A DNA stretch of 17,543 bases from Angelakisella sp. (GTDB lineage Bacteria; Bacillota; Clostridia; Oscillospirales; Ruminococcaceae): assembly GCA_022794295.1 (NCBI GenBank), contig JAAWEO010000029.1, positions 1 to 17,543 on the forward strand, read 5' to 3'. Shown one piece after another: positions 7,199 through 14,461 of this stretch; the stretch's first letter is position 1; each line of letters opens with the position of its first letter. Below the pieces are notes generated by a model. That model worked only from the letters and a program-made list of their open reading frames with translations, was not told the origin of the DNA and did no database searches. Position numbers and translations under genes: made by a program.

Positions 7199-8162
7199 AG
7201 CGCATCCTCCTTTTCTTTGTAATATACTGCTCCGCCAGCTCGTCAATGGCCGGGGAGAGGGCGTTCATCAGCAGGATGGCAAAGACCACCGTCTGCTCGT
7301 AGCCGCCGAAGTGGGCAAAGAGCATCACCACCATCCCCCCTATGACCCCGTAGATCCCCTTCCCCAGGTTCCGGCTGGGGGAGGTGGCAGGGTCGGTGAA
7401 AAGAAAGGCGGCAGAGAACAGCACCGGGGTCGCCAGCACCTCGTAAAAGGCGGAGGCAAAGCCCCCGGCGGATCCCCGGGGGAACAGGGCGCTGAGCACC
7501 CCCGCGGTGAGCAGAAAGAGCAGGGACTGCTGGTACCGCACCGTTCCGCGGAAGATCAGGTAAAGGAGGCAGGCCAGGATGACCAGGACACAGGTGGTGC
7601 CCATAGGCCCGGGCTGCTGCCCCAGCAGCACCGTGGTATAGTCCACCGACGGCACGCCCCCAATGGACAGGGTGTAGGCGGCGGAGCTGGAAACGCTGGT
7701 ATTCACCTCTCCCCACAGATCGATGGTGGCATTGGGGAGGGGGTAGCTGAAGATCTGGGCGGGCCAGCAGGCAATGGCAAAGGCGATGCCCCCTGCCGCA
7801 GGGTTGAAGATGTTGTTCCCCACACCGCCAAAGGGCTGCTTCACGATCAGAATGGCAAAAAGGCCTGCCACCGCCACCACATGGTAGGGGATGTTGGCGG
7901 GCATCATCAGGGGGATGATCATGCCAGTGACAATGGGGGAAAAATCCCGGAAGTTGATCCGGCGGCCCCGGAGAACGACACAGACGGTGTTGGCGGTCAG
8001 ACATACCCCAACAGACAGCAGCCCCAGGAGAAGGGCCCGGCGGCCATAGTAGCAGGCGGCCATAAAGTAAAGGGCGGCCAGGGTGACAATGGCGTCCCCC
8101 ATCACCGTTTTGTTGCTGGTGTCGGACCGGATATGGGGGGCCTTTTTGGGGAACAGCTTCAA
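7110..8162 (-). CDS. rnfD: RnfD-like membrane subunit, probable loss of flavin-attachment Thr
   Basis: This 350-residue polytopic protein is clearly of the RnfD/NqrB family: FGGVGNNIFNPAAGG (111-125), LFTDPATSP (254-262) and FGGYEQTVVFAILLMNALSP (285-304) match family signatures. RnfD normally binds FMN covalently through the Thr of an S(G/A)AT motif in the periplasmic loop. The matching loop reads SVSSSAAYTLS (156-166) with Ala at the expected Thr, so flavinylation is doubtful, although nearby Thr and Ser leave some uncertainty. The start is a TTG at 8162 that overlaps the rnfC-like stop (TTGA) and has AAAGGAGGTG 8 nt upstream. The hydrophilic C-terminal tail of about 30 residues overlaps the start of the rnfE-like gene. 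Confidence 0.88.
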   Translation of the reverse strand: MKLFPKKAPHIRSDTSNKTVMGDAIVTLAALYFMAACYYGRRALLLGLLSVGVCLTANTVCVVLRGRRINFRDFSPIVTGMIIPLMMPANIPYHVVAVAGLFAILIVKQPFGGVGNNIFNPAAGGIAFAIACWPAQIFSYPLPNATIDLWGEVNTSVSSSAAYTLSIGGVPSVDYTTVLLGQQPGPMGTTCVLVILACLLYLIFRGTVRYQQSLLFLLTAGVLSALFPRGSAGGFASAFYEVLATPVLFSAAFLFTDPATSPSRNLGKGIYGVIGGMVVMLFAHFGGYEQTVVFAILLMNALSPAIDELAEQYITKKRRMRYGRKVAIDLSGETGFDTDTGAPAEAPQTP

Positions 8163-9232
8163 CGCCGCTTCACCTCCTTTTCCTTCTGCTTTCTGCGGTA
8201 CCAGGCGATGCGCCCGGCAATATCCAGCTTGGCGGGGCAGACATAGCTGCAGCACATACACCCCACACACATCTGGTAATCCAGCTTCGCCAGGCGGTCA
8301 TGGAGGCTCATGGCGATGCACCTGTAGATCAGCATGGGACTGAGGCCCACGGGACAGGCCTCCACACACCGGTCACAGCCGATGCACTGGTACTTTCTGT
8401 CCCGCTCGTCCTCCTGGAAGGCCAGGATGGCCCGGGTCGTGGCCTTCACCGCCACCAGGTCGGTATCGGCCACCGATTCCCCGGTGATGGACCCGCCTAC
8501 CACCACACGGGTGGGCGGTTCCTCCAGGCCGCAGAAGTCCAGGATCTCCGAGGCGGTAATGTCCAGAGCGGCCTCCATGTTGCAGGGGCGGCTGATGCAG
8601 TTCCCCGCTACCGTCAGAAACGCGGTGGTCTGGATGCGGGCCTCGTACACCGCCCGGTACAGGTGGATCAGCGCGCAGGCCCCGATGTACAGGCTGATAT
8701 GCCCGTTTTCCTCCACCAGGCTCTGGGCGGAAAGGAGCTCCGAGGGATATTTCCCCCACACCCGCTGCACCGGGAAGCCTCCCACGGCGCGGGGGATCTT
8801 CACGTCCAGATCGGTGATGCCCTGGTACACCAGAATGGCGGTATCGGCAGCTTCCACCGCCTTGCAGGCCAGCATCAGGCCGCCGGCGCACTCCTTTTGC
8901 AGATGGATCATGGGCCCCAGCTGGCTGGAGATATAGGGCTCCTCGTCCAGGGCATCCACCAGCACCGAGGGCCGGCGCCCCATACACCGGCGCAGCTTCC
9001 GGAACAGGGGCACCCCGTCCCGCTCGTCCACGATCCGGGCCAGACGGGCCACCTGGATGATCTCCTCCGGGCCGATCTCGCTGATATCCTCCCAGGGCCG
9101 CAGCTCCGGGATGACCCGAACCCGGTCCTCCGGGATAAACCGCACCAGCTCCTGGGAGAGGATGGGGTCCTTATGCTGCTCCAGCATAATGCCGCCGCTC
9201 CCCTGCCAAAGTCTGGTCCTTTTCTTACTCAT
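8159..9232 (-). CDS. rnfC: Short RnfC-like protein with two [4Fe-4S] motifs but no NADH/FMN loop
   Basis: This 357-residue soluble protein is related to RnfC, which is usually about 440 residues. It keeps the family core: EEPYISS (97-103), RVWGKYPSELL (157-167), VVVGGSITGESV (243-254) and two ferredoxin-like motifs, Cys283/286/289/293 and Cys322/325/328/332, each followed by Pro. It lacks the N-terminal barrel-like domain, and the glycine-rich loop GLGGAGFPT that binds FMN/NADH in RnfC reads ARIVDERDGVPLF (65-77). It probably still carries two [4Fe-4S] clusters but should not oxidise or reduce NAD. The start at 9232 has AAGGAGG, which overlaps the rpe stop codon (TAAGGAGG), so it is coupled to rpe. 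Confidence 0.87.
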   Translation of the reverse strand: MSKKRTRLWQGSGGIMLEQHKDPILSQELVRFIPEDRVRVIPELRPWEDISEIGPEEIIQVARLARIVDERDGVPLFRKLRRCMGRRPSVLVDALDEEPYISSQLGPMIHLQKECAGGLMLACKAVEAADTAILVYQGITDLDVKIPRAVGGFPVQRVWGKYPSELLSAQSLVEENGHISLYIGACALIHLYRAVYEARIQTTAFLTVAGNCISRPCNMEAALDITASEILDFCGLEEPPTRVVVGGSITGESVADTDLVAVKATTRAILAFQEDERDRKYQCIGCDRCVEACPVGLSPMLIYRCIAMSLHDRLAKLDYQMCVGCMCCSYVCPAKLDIAGRIAWYRRKQKEKEVKRR

Positions 9233-9245
9233 GCTTTCGGCCTCC

Positions 9246-9923
9246 TTATTTGTGGATGGCGGCCAGGGCCGCAGCCCGGATGGCCTCTGTTTCGGCGGCA
9301 TAATCCTTTTTGCCGAAGATGGCGGAGCCCGCCACCAGGCAGTTGGCCCCGGCGGCCCCGCAGGCGGCAGCGGTATCCCGCCCCACCCCACCGTCCACCT
9401 GGATGATCAGCCGGGGGCACCCCAGCCGCTCCGCCTCCCGGCGGATGGCGGAGACCTTCTCCATCATCTCCGGCAGGAAGGACTGGCCGCCGAAGCCCGG
9501 CTCCACCGTCATCACCAGGGCCAGGTCCAGCCGGGGCAGCCAGGGCAGGAGCTCCTCCACCGGTGTCCCCGGCCGGAGGGTAAGCCCCGCCTTCATCCCC
9601 CGGGCCCTGATCCTGTCGATGACCGCCCCTGTATCCGGAGCGGCCTCCAGGTGGAAGGTGACCCCATCGGCCCCGGCCTTTGCCAGGCCGTCAATGTAGC
9701 GGATGGGATCGGTGATCATAATATGTACGTCAAAAAACATCCCGCTGGCCTTCCGCAGGGAGGCGATCACCGGCATCCCGAAGGAGATGTTGGGGACAAA
9801 CACCCCATCCATCACATCCAGGTGGAGCATGTCCGCCCCGGCGGCCTCCACCGCCGCCAGTTCCTCCCCCAGCCGGGCAAAATCCGCCGCCAGGAGGGAG
9901 GGGGAGATGAGCATTTTTTTCAT
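9246..9923 (-). CDS. rpe: Ribulose-phosphate 3-epimerase
   Basis: Rpe interconverts ribulose 5-phosphate and xylulose 5-phosphate in the pentose phosphate pathway. The 225-residue TIM barrel has all expected residues: Ser8 in SPSLLAADF, His34 and Asp36 in HLDVMDG, His67 in DVHIM, the VEPGFGGQ phosphate loop (140-147) and Asp177 in QVDGG. The ATG at 9923 has AAGGAGG 7 nt upstream and overlaps the stop of the GNAT gene (ATGA). Its own stop is part of the ribosome-binding site of the rnfC-like gene. Fusion of rpe into this run is unexpected, since no link between the epimerase and Rnf-type proteins is known to me. Confidence 0.96.
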   Translation of the reverse strand: MKKMLISPSLLAADFARLGEELAAVEAAGADMLHLDVMDGVFVPNISFGMPVIASLRKASGMFFDVHIMITDPIRYIDGLAKAGADGVTFHLEAAPDTGAVIDRIRARGMKAGLTLRPGTPVEELLPWLPRLDLALVMTVEPGFGGQSFLPEMMEKVSAIRREAERLGCPRLIIQVDGGVGRDTAAACGAAGANCLVAGSAIFGKKDYAAETEAIRAAALAAIHK

Positions 9924-10402
9924 AACAGGACCTCCTTGTTGACAGTAAAAGAAAGGACCGTCTCCTCTTCCATGGCCGTTGACTTGGGAGAGTAAGGGGC
10001 CGTAACCTTTTCCCAAAAACCCCGGGCGGCAGGATTGCCCCGATGGTATTTGATTTCCCAGTTTCCCGGATACCGCTGAAGAATCTCCCCGGCAGCCGCA
10101 AGGCCCAGGCCCCTTCCCCGGCATTCCCTTTGGATGCAAAACTCTGCGATGGCATGATCCGGGGATTCTCCAATGCAGGAAAAGCGGTTCACCAGGACAA
10201 AGCCTGCTGGCTGCCCTTCTGTCTCCAGGAGCAGAGCCATACGGTCTGGATCAGTAAAATAGGAATCAAACCAAGGATAGGGGTACTCCCCTCCTTGGTT
10301 CGGCTGGTCGCCGTGCCAGGCAGACAACTCCCGGAGGTACTCCTGAAGCCGCCCCCACAGGCGGGGCTTGTCCGCCGGGGCGGCCTTGGTTATGGTGAGC
10401 AT
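9920..10402 (-). CDS. GNAT family N-acetyltransferase
   Basis: This 160-residue protein has the GNAT fold pattern: MLTITKAAPADKPRL at the N-terminus, a central GFVLVNRF strand, the acetyl-CoA pyrophosphate loop RECRGRGLG (92-100), and NPAARGFWEKV (123-133) as the late helix typical of the family. The substrate cannot be told from sequence. The ATG at 10402 has ACAGGAAGTG a few bases upstream; longer in-frame extensions run into repeat DNA and look non-coding. The TGA overlaps the rpe start codon (ATGA). It is the first gene of the minus-strand run after the repeat-filled gap downstream of secA, and I see no clear promoter before it. Confidence 0.88.
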   Translation of the reverse strand: MLTITKAAPADKPRLWGRLQEYLRELSAWHGDQPNQGGEYPYPWFDSYFTDPDRMALLLETEGQPAGFVLVNRFSCIGESPDHAIAEFCIQRECRGRGLGLAAAGEILQRYPGNWEIKYHRGNPAARGFWEKVTAPYSPKSTAMEEETVLSFTVNKEVLL

Positions 10403-10637
10403 CGGATCACTTCCTGTTTTCTGCTGAATTGCCAGGTCCAAGATTCGGCCGCTTTGCGGCCTGTCTTGAAGGGCAGGCGGTGCGCGCCTCTGGCGAATGG
10501 GCGCTCCCGCGGCTGGGTATGACTTCGGCTCGTTCCGGGCCGCGCTTGTCACTTCGATACCGGCAGGTACAAAGGGACAGTCTGCCCCTTGTTCCAAGCA
10601 CCATTTTTCTTGCGCGGCCCCTTTTTATGGCTTGTGC
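10403..10637. other. Non-coding gap with short hairpins between secA and the GNAT gene
   Basis: With the adjoining palindrome array this makes a 344-nt gene-free stretch. It holds a perfect hairpin GGCCGC-TTT-GCGGCC (10447-10461), similar to one in the end repeats, and an imperfect inverted repeat at 10566-10595 (GGTACAAAGGG against CCCCTTGTTCC). Open frames here lack ribosome-binding sites and have arginine-rich, low-complexity translations. I found no convincing promoter for the GNAT gene on the minus strand, so transcription may read through from secA or start at a weak site. Confidence 0.6.
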
Positions 10638-10719
10638 GTTTGGGGTGTTTCGCCCATTGCGATGGGCGACCAGGGCGCCGCCCTGGACCTGCCGCCCTTT
10701 GTAAAGGGCGGCCCCAAAC
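10638..10719. repeat. Cloverleaf-like palindromic element downstream of secA
   Basis: An outer stem GTTTGGG (10638-10644) / CCCAAAC (10713-10719) encloses three perfect hairpins in a row: TCGCCCAT/ATGGGCGA (10650-10669), CCAGGGC/GCCCTGG (10670-10686) and GCCGCCCTTT/AAAGGGCGGC (10691-10712). Together they form a four-way-junction fold. It begins about 28 nt after the secA stop, so it would be in the secA 3' UTR. It has no U-tract and is unlike an ordinary terminator; a dispersed mobile palindrome of the REP type is the likelier identity. Confidence 0.7.
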
Positions 10720-10746
10720 TTTCCCTGTCCCGATTGCTGCCTTGTG

Positions 10747-13482
10747 CTATTCGCCCTGCCCACAGCACTTCTTATACTTCTTCCCGCTTCCGCAGGGGCA
10801 GGGGTCGTTGCGGCCTACCTTCTTCCCCTGGGCCCGCACCGGCTGGGGCTTTTCACTCCCGTCTGTTTTGGCTGTCAGCGGCTTTGCCACCTGCTCCCGC
10901 TTTACTTCGTCATCCACCCGGACCCGTACCGTGAGAAGCCCCTTGATGGTGTCCTCCCGAATGGAGCCGATCATGGCGTCGAACATCTCGAAGCCCTCCA
11001 TCCGGTACTCCACCACAGGATCCCGCTGGGCCAGCCCCCGCAGGCCAATCCCCTGCTTCAGGGCCTCCATATCGTCAATGTGGCTCATCCACTTGGTGTC
11101 CACATTTTTCAGAAGGATCATCCGCTCGATCTCCCCCATCAGCTGGGGGCCGAACTCCTTCACCCTGGCCTCATATTTCTCGTGGATCCGCTTCTTCAGC
11201 GTCTCCTTGATCTCCTCCTTGGAAACGTCCTCCAGCCCGGCGGTGTCGTACCGCAGGTCCTCCCCTGTGGTCACCCAACCCAAAAAGGCATCCCGGAGAC
11301 CGTCCAGGTTCCACTCGTCCTTGATGCTGCCGTCCAGCAGGAACCGGTCCACCGTTTCCTCCACCAGCTGGTCCGCCATGGTGCGGATGCTTCCGCTTAC
11401 ATCCTCCCCGTCCAGCACCTTCCGCCGCTGTCCGTAGATGATCTCCCGCTGGCGGTTCATCACGTCGTCGTATTGCAGCACGTTTTTCCGGATCTGGAAG
11501 TTCCTGCCCTCGATCTTCCGCTGGCTGGATTCGATGGTGCCCGAGAGGATCTTGTTCTCGATGGGCATATCCTCCTCCACCCCCATGGAATCCATAAGGG
11601 ACTGGACCCGCTCCCCGCCGAACAGCCGCATCAGGTCGTCCTCCAGGGAGATGATGAACCGGGTCTCCCCAGGGTCCCCCTGGCGGCCTGCACGGCCCCG
11701 GAGCTGGTTGTCGATCCGCCGGGACTCGTGGCGCTCGGTGCCCAGGATAAACAGCCCCCCGGCCTCCCGAACCTTCTCCGCCTCGGGGGCGATCTCCGCC
11801 TTGTACTGGGTCATCAGCTCCTTGAACCGCTGGCGGGCGGCCAGGATCTCCTCGTCCTTGGTCTCCCCAAAGGCGGTGGCGTCGCTGATCTGCTCCTCGG
11901 TCATTCCCTCCCGGCGCAGCTGGGCCTTAGCCAGGTACTCGGCATTGCCCCCCAGCATAATGTCGGTGCCGCGGCCCGCCATGTTGGTGGAGATGGTCAC
12001 GGCGCCGTACTTCCCGGCCTGGGCCACAATCTCCGCCTCTTTCTCGTGGTACTTGGCGTTGAGGACCTCGTGCTTCACCCCCTGCTTTTTCAGCAGGGCG
12101 GAAAGGATCTCCGATTTTTCAATGGAGACGGTACCCACCAGAATGGGCTGTCCCTTTCTGTGGCACTCCAGGATCTGCTGAATGGCGGCGGAAAACTTCC
12201 CCCGCTCGGTCTTATAAACGATATCGGGGTAGTCCACACGGGCCAGGGGACGGTTGGTGGGGATCTCCACCACGTCCAGGCTGTAGATCTCCCGGAACTC
12301 GTCCACCTCGGTCTGGGCAGTGCCGGTCATCCCTGCCAGCTTCTGGTACATCCGGAAGTAGTTCTGGAAGGTGATGGTAGCCAGGGTCTTGCTCTCGTGG
12401 GCCACCCGGACCCCCTCCTTGGCCTCGATGGCCTGGTGGAGCCCCTCGTTGTACCGGCGGCCGATCATCAGGCGGCCGGTGAACTCGTCCACGATGATGA
12501 CCTCCCCGTCCTTCACCACGTAGTCCACGTCCTTCTGCATTACCCCCCGGGCCTTGATGGCCTGGTTGATGTGGTGGGCCAGGGTAAGGTTCTCCGGGTC
12601 GTTGAGGCTTTCAATGCGGAAGTATTCCTCCGCCTTCCTGGCCCCGTGGGGGGTGATGGTGGCGGTACGGGCCTTTTCGTCCACGATGTAGTCGGCCTCG
12701 ATGTCGTCCTGGTCCTCCTTGGCGTCCACCTCCTTGACCTTCATCATCTTCAGGGTCTGGGCAAAGCGGTCCGCCACCTGGTACAGCTCGGTGGACTTGT
12801 CCCCCTTGCCGGAGATGATCAGGGGGGTGCGGGCCTCGTCAATGAGGATGGAGTCCACCTCGTCCACAATGGCGTAGTTCCAGCCCCGCTGGACCTGGTT
12901 CTGGCGGTAGACCACCATGTTGTCCCGGAGATAATCAAAGCCGAATTCGTTGTTGGTGCCGTAGGTGATGTCGGCGTCATAGGCGGCCTTCTTCTCCTCC
13001 GGCTCCATGCCGCTGACCACCAGGCCCACCGTCAGGCCCATAAAACGGTACAGCTTGCCCATCCACTCGCTGTCCCGGCGGGCCAGGTAGTCGTTGACGG
13101 TGACGATATGGACCCCCTTGCCGGAAAGGGCGTTCAGATAGGCGGGGAGAGTTGCCACCAGGGTCTTGCCCTCGCCGGTCTTCATTTCGGAAATGCGCCC
13201 CTGGTGCAGGATGATGCCGCCCACGATCTGCACCGGGAAATGACGCATCTGTAAGACCCGGTCGGCAGCCTCCCGGCAGGCGGCAAAGGCCTCCGGCAGG
13301 ATGTCATCCAGGGTCTCCCCCTGCTCCAGGCGTTTTTTCAGCCGGGGAGTCATATCCCGCAGCTCGTCATCAGAAAGTCCCCGGAACCGCTCCTCCAGGG
13401 CCAGGACCTTGTCCACCGTGGGCCGGATACGCTTTAGCTCCTTTTCTGAATAGGAGCCGAACAGCTTGTCAAGAAATCCCAT
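10747..13482 (-). CDS. secA: Preprotein translocase ATPase SecA
   Basis: SecA drives protein export through SecYEG by ATP hydrolysis. The 911-residue protein has Walker A MKTGEGKTL (100-108), the DEAD-like box DEVD (207-210), the preprotein-binding domain, the MTGTAQTE and GRAGRQGDPG helicase motifs, and a C-terminal zinc motif with Cys895, Cys897, Cys906 and Cys907 that binds SecB or ribosomes. The ATG at 13482 is chosen because GAGGAG lies 7 nt upstream; an in-frame TTG two codons earlier lies too close to it. A good sigma-A promoter sits just upstream. Length and motifs are normal for a single housekeeping SecA. Confidence 0.98.
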   Translation of the reverse strand: MGFLDKLFGSYSEKELKRIRPTVDKVLALEERFRGLSDDELRDMTPRLKKRLEQGETLDDILPEAFAACREAADRVLQMRHFPVQIVGGIILHQGRISEMKTGEGKTLVATLPAYLNALSGKGVHIVTVNDYLARRDSEWMGKLYRFMGLTVGLVVSGMEPEEKKAAYDADITYGTNNEFGFDYLRDNMVVYRQNQVQRGWNYAIVDEVDSILIDEARTPLIISGKGDKSTELYQVADRFAQTLKMMKVKEVDAKEDQDDIEADYIVDEKARTATITPHGARKAEEYFRIESLNDPENLTLAHHINQAIKARGVMQKDVDYVVKDGEVIIVDEFTGRLMIGRRYNEGLHQAIEAKEGVRVAHESKTLATITFQNYFRMYQKLAGMTGTAQTEVDEFREIYSLDVVEIPTNRPLARVDYPDIVYKTERGKFSAAIQQILECHRKGQPILVGTVSIEKSEILSALLKKQGVKHEVLNAKYHEKEAEIVAQAGKYGAVTISTNMAGRGTDIMLGGNAEYLAKAQLRREGMTEEQISDATAFGETKDEEILAARQRFKELMTQYKAEIAPEAEKVREAGGLFILGTERHESRRIDNQLRGRAGRQGDPGETRFIISLEDDLMRLFGGERVQSLMDSMGVEEDMPIENKILSGTIESSQRKIEGRNFQIRKNVLQYDDVMNRQREIIYGQRRKVLDGEDVSGSIRTMADQLVEETVDRFLLDGSIKDEWNLDGLRDAFLGWVTTGEDLRYDTAGLEDVSKEEIKETLKKRIHEKYEARVKEFGPQLMGEIERMILLKNVDTKWMSHIDDMEALKQGIGLRGLAQRDPVVEYRMEGFEMFDAMIGSIREDTIKGLLTVRVRVDDEVKREQVAKPLTAKTDGSEKPQPVRAQGKKVGRNDPCPCGSGKKYKKCCGQGE

Positions 13483-13537
13483 TGTCAATCTCCTCTATAT
13501 TGTTGTTGCATTGCATAGCTTCCCAATTATAATGTTT

Positions 13538-13566
13538 ATTTTACGCCACCGGGCTGGCAAAGTCAA
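13538..13566 (-). promoter_or_regulatory. secA: secA promoter
   Basis: On the minus strand TTGACT (13566-13561) and TAAAAT (13543-13538) are separated by exactly 17 nt. Transcription would begin near 13531, giving a leader of about 50 nt to the secA ATG. A second TATAAT-like hexamer on this strand (13531-13526) has no matching -35. Confidence 0.75.
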
Positions 13567-13639
13567 ACCGGAAGTTGGGCGAAACTGTTGCGAAACCGTA
13601 AATTTTCCCCGGTCCCATAATTTTACCCGGGCAATCCCC

Positions 13640-13657
13640 TTGCGAAATTCTTCACAA
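13640..13657. promoter_or_regulatory. Rex-like redox operator
   Basis: TTGCGAA-ATTC-TTCACAA differs by one base from the palindrome TTGTGAA-N4-TTCACAA, the consensus bound by the NADH-sensing repressor Rex in Bacillus and relatives. It overlaps the -35 hexamer and spacer of the promoter for the NifU-like gene, the position expected for a repressor. Binding by Rex is inferred from sequence only. Confidence 0.55.
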
Positions 13658-13667
13658 GTGCTATAAT
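13640..13667 (+). promoter_or_regulatory. Promoter of the NifU-like/GGGtGRT operon
   Basis: TTGCGA (13640-13645) and a perfect TATAAT (13662-13667) are spaced by 16 nt, with an extended -10 TGC before TATAAT. The leader would run from about 13674 to the ATG at 13741, which has AAAGGAG upstream. The promoter diverges from that of secA in a 258-nt intergenic region. Confidence 0.72.
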
Positions 13668-13740
13668 ATACGATGGTAGACTGGCGGAGCGCATCAGCCT
13701 TCTGCTGGTCAGTTGTATCATTACCGAAAGGAGCACGGAT

Positions 13741-14433
13741 ATGAATTATTCCCACGAAGTAGAGAAGATGTGCACCCTGGCGAAGGGCCCCAAGCACGGC
13801 CCCGCACCCATCCCCGAGGAGGGGAAGTGGGTCAAGGCCTATGAGATCAAGGACATCTCCGGCCTGAGCCACGGCATCGGCTGGTGCGCCCCCCAGCAGG
13901 GCGCCTGCAAGCTGACCCTGAATGTCAAGGACGGCATTGTGGAGGAGGCCCTGGTGGAGACCCTGGGCTGCTCCGGCATGACCCACTCCGCCGCCATGGC
14001 CGGCGAGATCCTCCCCGGCAAGACCCTGCTGGAGTGCCTGAACACCGACCTGGTGTGCGACGCCATCAACGTTGCCATGCGGGAGATCTTCAAGCAGCTG
14101 GTCTACGGCCGCAGCCAGACCGCTTTCTCCGAGGGGGGCCTCCCCATCGGCGCCGGGCTGGAGGACCTGGGCAAGGGCCTGCGCAGCCAGGTGGGCACCA
14201 TCTTCTCCACCAACCTCAAGGGCGTCCGCTACCTGGAGCTGGCCGAGGGCTATATCCTGAAGGTGGCTGTGGATGAAAATGACGAGGTCATCGGCTACCA
14301 GTTTGTCAAGGTGGGCAAGATGCTGGAGGATATCCGCCACGGGGTGGATCCCAAGACCGCCTATGAAAAGAACATCGGCACCTACGGCCGTTTCGCTGAC
14401 GCGCCGAAGTATGTCGACCCCCGCGAGGAATAA
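13741..14433 (+). CDS. NifU/IscU-like iron-sulfur cluster assembly scaffold protein
   Basis: This 230-residue protein resembles the N-terminal scaffold domain of NifU/IscU with extra sequence at both ends. CAPQQGACKLTLNV (49-62) aligns with the first IscU cysteine region (GAPACGDVMKLQI) and ETLGCSGMTHSAAMAGEIL (73-91) with the second (GCGSAIASSS). Cys11, 49, 56, 77, 99 and 106 are candidate cluster ligands. The insert and C-terminal part (about 120-230) are not found in classic IscU. No cysteine desulfurase gene is adjacent, so its partner is probably not IscS in this operon. It is followed after 27 nt by the GGGtGRT gene, and the promoter carries a Rex-like operator. A role in building or holding a redox-sensitive cluster is inference. 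Confidence 0.8.
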   Translation: MNYSHEVEKMCTLAKGPKHGPAPIPEEGKWVKAYEIKDISGLSHGIGWCAPQQGACKLTLNVKDGIVEEALVETLGCSGMTHSAAMAGEILPGKTLLECLNTDLVCDAINVAMREIFKQLVYGRSQTAFSEGGLPIGAGLEDLGKGLRSQVGTIFSTNLKGVRYLELAEGYILKVAVDENDEVIGYQFVKVGKMLEDIRHGVDPKTAYEKNIGTYGRFADAPKYVDPREE

Positions 14434-14461
14434 GGCTAGAGAAGGATAGGAGGCTACATAC

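Noticed and set aside
8159..9232. Interpretation of the short RnfC-like gene as a truncated pseudogene
   Set aside because: It has a strong ribosome-binding site, an uninterrupted frame, all eight cluster cysteines and coupled neighbours, and I saw no missing N-terminal coding sequence upstream, where rpe is intact.
10403..10763. A 118-codon frame overlapping the secA end and the repeat gap
   Set aside because: The translation is arginine-rich low complexity from palindromic repeats, and there is no start signal.
10744..13254. 836-codon open frame opposite secA
   Set aside because: It is the antisense of a strongly conserved gene in GC-rich DNA, with a low-complexity His/Leu/Val/Gly-rich translation and no start signal.
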